Positions 58,901 to 61,620 of a stretch of DNA of 61,620 nt are shown one piece after another. Under the pieces are notes generated by a model. It worked only from the letters and a program-made list of their open reading frames with translations. It was not told the origin of the DNA and did no database searches. Position 1 is the first letter of the stretch; each line of letters starts with the position of its first letter. Source of the stretch: Trichoplax sp. H2 (lineage: Eukaryota; Placozoa; Uniplacotomia; Trichoplacea). The position numbers and the translations under genes are program-made. Location: the NCBI GenBank assembly GCA_003344405.1, contig NOWV01000291.1:1-61620 (forward strand), written 5' to 3'.

Positions 58901-59925
58901 CTTTAGCTATCGTTAGATTGACTAAATACTTTAGCCTCCAGTTAATAAAGTACAGCGATGCATTAATAATTGATCAATGCTATTTAAATTAGTTATCTTA
59001 ATTTAACCTACGGTAATGAGCTTAGTACCCTTTTACTAAAGCACAAATACGCGTTGTATTTCGCGGACTATGATATTCGTGCGTAAGTCATCAGTTCGTC
59101 TCTAAATTTGTCAATTTAATGTTCCTATTTTCTCATGATCCATTTAAGTAGCCAAAAATAATGGATACGCGGTAATTTACAAGATGCCGTTGTAGTGATG
59201 TGCCCCATATTTGATTATAAGGATAGCTATATTTGATTGTGTTAATTGCTATATTTGATGCAGTTAGGTTACTAAGAATAGATATTATCGTAAAGCTAAT
59301 ATTAGACGATTGATAACTACTGTATTCGAAATTTCTGATGACGCCGTGGCTATTCATCTACTAAAACACTGTATAATGAAAATGCCCAACACCGAAAGGT
59401 GCTGGACATTGATAGAAGAGTAGTGATATCTTAAGTAGAATGCTTCAGTTTGGAGAAGATAATGATGTTCTATTTCAAGAAAAGTATTCTATTTGATGAC
59501 TCATGTCTGATTGTAGATTAATTAAGTTGTCATAAATGGGTTTAGTGAAATTATTTCAGAACTGCAGAGATAAACTCACGGAGAGAGAAGAGACTTTACT
59601 TCACTTTCGGCTCGGAATACTTTAGATTTTAGATTAGATTCTTGTAGTAATCAATTATTGCTCTACTATTTCTAAAACGTTGTACTAAAAGCTTTTAGAA
59701 AATACCATTGACTAAGACAAGTTATTGTGAGACACATTTATTACAGCTATACGGATGATTTTGGCTCATATGGAGGATGTTTGGGCAAGAATGATAGTTT
59801 CTGATAATAATTGTAATCCATCGAATCTGCAACTAGGTGTATGGAATAAATTAAAATTAGGAGTGTCAAAGCTATCGGCTAATGTTATTGGATTAAGACT
59901 TTAATACGACTTTAATTAACAGACA
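58901..59925. other. Gene-free sequence
   Basis: No supportable gene. A segment at about 59336-59400 (TGATGACGCCGTGGCTATTC) resembles the repeat that follows and may be its outermost decayed copy. Confidence 0.45.
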
Positions 59926-59927
59926 AA

Positions 59928-60740
59928 ATTCCGGAGAATATGATATCGCCGTGGCTGATTCATCTACAGTTTAAAAGCAGCTGTAGGTAATGAAAATATG
60001 AGCTGAACCTGATCTACAAATTCTATACAGCGCTTTCGTATTGGAAGGCTGATAAAGAGTCCAAGCAGTTCGTTTTTAAGCCGTAGCGACTCTTAAGGCA
60101 CAAATGCCGAAGAAAATGATATCGTCATAATGAATCGATGAATAATCTATAGTTTAAAAGCAGCTTTAGGTAGTAAATTATGACCAGAAGCTGATCAACC
60201 AATTACAGGATTAATTATAGGAGCCTTAACTAACATATTACTACAGCATTGGAAGTCTGGTAAGAGTTTGGGCAGTTCTTAAGCCATAACGACTTTAACA
60301 TCCAATTATCGGAGAAAATGATGTCATCATAACTGATCGATGATTAATCTACTAATTAAGAGCAATCCTAAAGTAGTAAAATAGGAGCTGAACCTGATCA
60401 ATCAATTATGAGAGTCTTCACTACAACTTCTGCATTGGAAGGCTGAAATGCAGGAGAAAATAATCTTGTCATAACTGATCGATGATTAATCTACAGTTTT
60501 TTAAGAGCAGCTCTAGGCAATAAAATACGAACTGAACCTGATTCAACCAATTTATACAATTATAGGAGTTTCAACTACAATTTTTTACATTGGAAGGCCA
60601 CTAAGGGTTCAGGTAATTAGTTTTTAAGCCATATCGAATATAACACACAAATGCCGAAGAAAATAATATCGTTATAACTGATCGATGACTAATCTACAGT
60701 TTAAGAGCCGCTCTAGGCAGTAAAATTCGAGTTGAACCTG
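59928..60740. repeat. Degenerate tandem repeat, about 150-200-bp period
   Basis: A block of the form CGGAGAAAATGATATCGTCA, TAACTGATCGATGATTAATC, then CTACAGTTTAAGAGCAGCTC recurs at about 59935, 60107, 60307, 60455 and 60654. It is followed by GAGCTGAACCTGATC and GGAAGGCTGA elements. Copies differ by many substitutions and indels. Confidence 0.75.
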
Positions 60741-61199
60741 ATTCGATCCGAGTATCTAGCTGCAGTAGTAGCTAATCCTGTACTCTACCCCTGCATTGCA
60801 AAGCTAATCATAATGCTACCGTGTTTATTCAAAAATCGCTAGGCATTTTACAAAATCATTAAGTAAAATAACTCATTCTTAATTGACATCTTTCAGTTGG
60901 TTTATTCCTGCATAGTAATTTATTCATTTGGAGCTACGTATTGAATATTTCACATTCAGTTCAATACTTTTCATGATTTGCATAGTGCTTTAATTAATTT
61001 GCATAGTGCTTTCATTAAAACATAGAGTGCACTCTATTATCCCTTATTTGCAATACATTGCATAGGGACCAAGCATTCGTTTCTTCCATACGTTTTATTA
61101 TATTATGCAGTAAACACCCATAAATGATTAGTATAATACCATACGGATTTCATCATTTTAGCTGTTCTAGCAAATAGACAGCTATTACTGTACTATCGC

Positions 61200-61560
61200 T
61201 AGACTTGGTAGCGTTAGGCTTGCTGAAATATTGCTTCTACTTCTTCTTCAAGTGGTTGCTACAAGACGGTGTCGATAGCTAGGCATAGCTAACATCGTTG
61301 AGCTACGCCAAGTATTACAGTATTCAGTGACAGTAAACTGTTGTCGAAGTGGCGTTGGGCTTGGTGAGAAACTTCTTCAAGCGGTTACAACTAACGTTGG
61401 GACAATTGCCTATCAGACAACAACCTGAACAACACAGCGAACATTGTAGAAGTACAGCAAGCATTTCTTACTCAGTTACACTAGACTGTTGTCCTAGTAG
61501 CGCTTAGCTTGTTCAGCTATTTCTCCTTCAATTGTTGCTACAAACGTGGTAGGAACGGTG
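61200..61560. repeat. Degenerate repeat at the window end, about 130-155-bp period
   Basis: GTAGCGTTAGGCTTGCTGA (61209), GTGGCGTTGGGCTTGGTGA (61341) and GTAGCGCTTAGCTTGTTCA (61497) each precede a CTTCTTCAAG-GGTTGCTACAA-like stretch. The array may continue past the window edge. Confidence 0.6.
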
Positions 61561-61620
61561 ATTACTAGTCTCCATTTTACCATCTGTTGACAGTGTCTGA
61601 CAGCAAGCATTAATTTAAAA

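Overview
This is a nuclear segment of an animal genome. Five genes carry GT-AG introns, coding density is low, and the recognisable proteins are metazoan: XPA, mitochondrial ribosomal protein L54, the AAA ATPase AFG2B/SPATA5L1, a C1orf43/NICE-3 family pair, an RCC1-repeat protein and a C-terminal PABP-like protein. AT-richness, short introns, an XPA with the vertebrate number of exons, decayed tandem-TPR genes and abundant minisatellites would fit an early-branching animal such as a placozoan. That placement is inference; the sequence alone does not prove it.

Layout. 1-12480 is a nested satellite: three 3.6-4.9 kb higher-order units, each built from about 240-bp subrepeats, with a 416-bp solo LTR inserted at the junction of units 1 and 2. 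12481-22294 is mostly gene-poor, with a decayed TPR gene (16.8-18.1 kb) and a short CARD-like ORF (20.7 kb). A six-exon RCC1-repeat gene lies at 22.3-24.5 kb, then a gene desert, then an intronless gene for RRM4 plus MLLE of poly(A)-binding protein on the minus strand (27.95-29.05 kb). Minisatellites rich in GTAC and a 116-bp tandem array occupy 30.2-33.1 kb.

35.6-48.3 kb is the gene-dense housekeeping block. Two tandem NICE-3 family genes (minus) are divergent from XPA (plus). A tRNA-Gly(CCC) follows (minus). MRPL54 (minus) is divergent from AFG2B (plus). AFG2B converges on an unrecognised intronless-looking ORF (minus, 49.0-49.7 kb). All exon joins given here were read by hand from splice signals, reading phase and protein similarity.

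50.5-61.6 kb holds a three-copy cluster of sarcosine-oxidase-like FAD enzymes embedded in minisatellites. Copy 1 (plus) has a frameshifting deletion inside its FAD-binding N-terminus but is the only copy ending in the peroxisomal signal SKL. Copy 2 (minus) and copy 3 (plus) are intact and lack that signal. The 3' end of copy 3 has been duplicated downstream into a decaying tandem array.

The most unusual items are the nested satellite with its datable LTR insertion, the tandem NICE-3 pair with preserved exon structure, the loss of D1 arginine fingers in AFG2B, the RRM4-plus-MLLE PABP gene, and the split between PTS1 and intact FAD motif among the oxidase copies. I found no CRISPR array or bacterial-type operon, and no clearly novel system.
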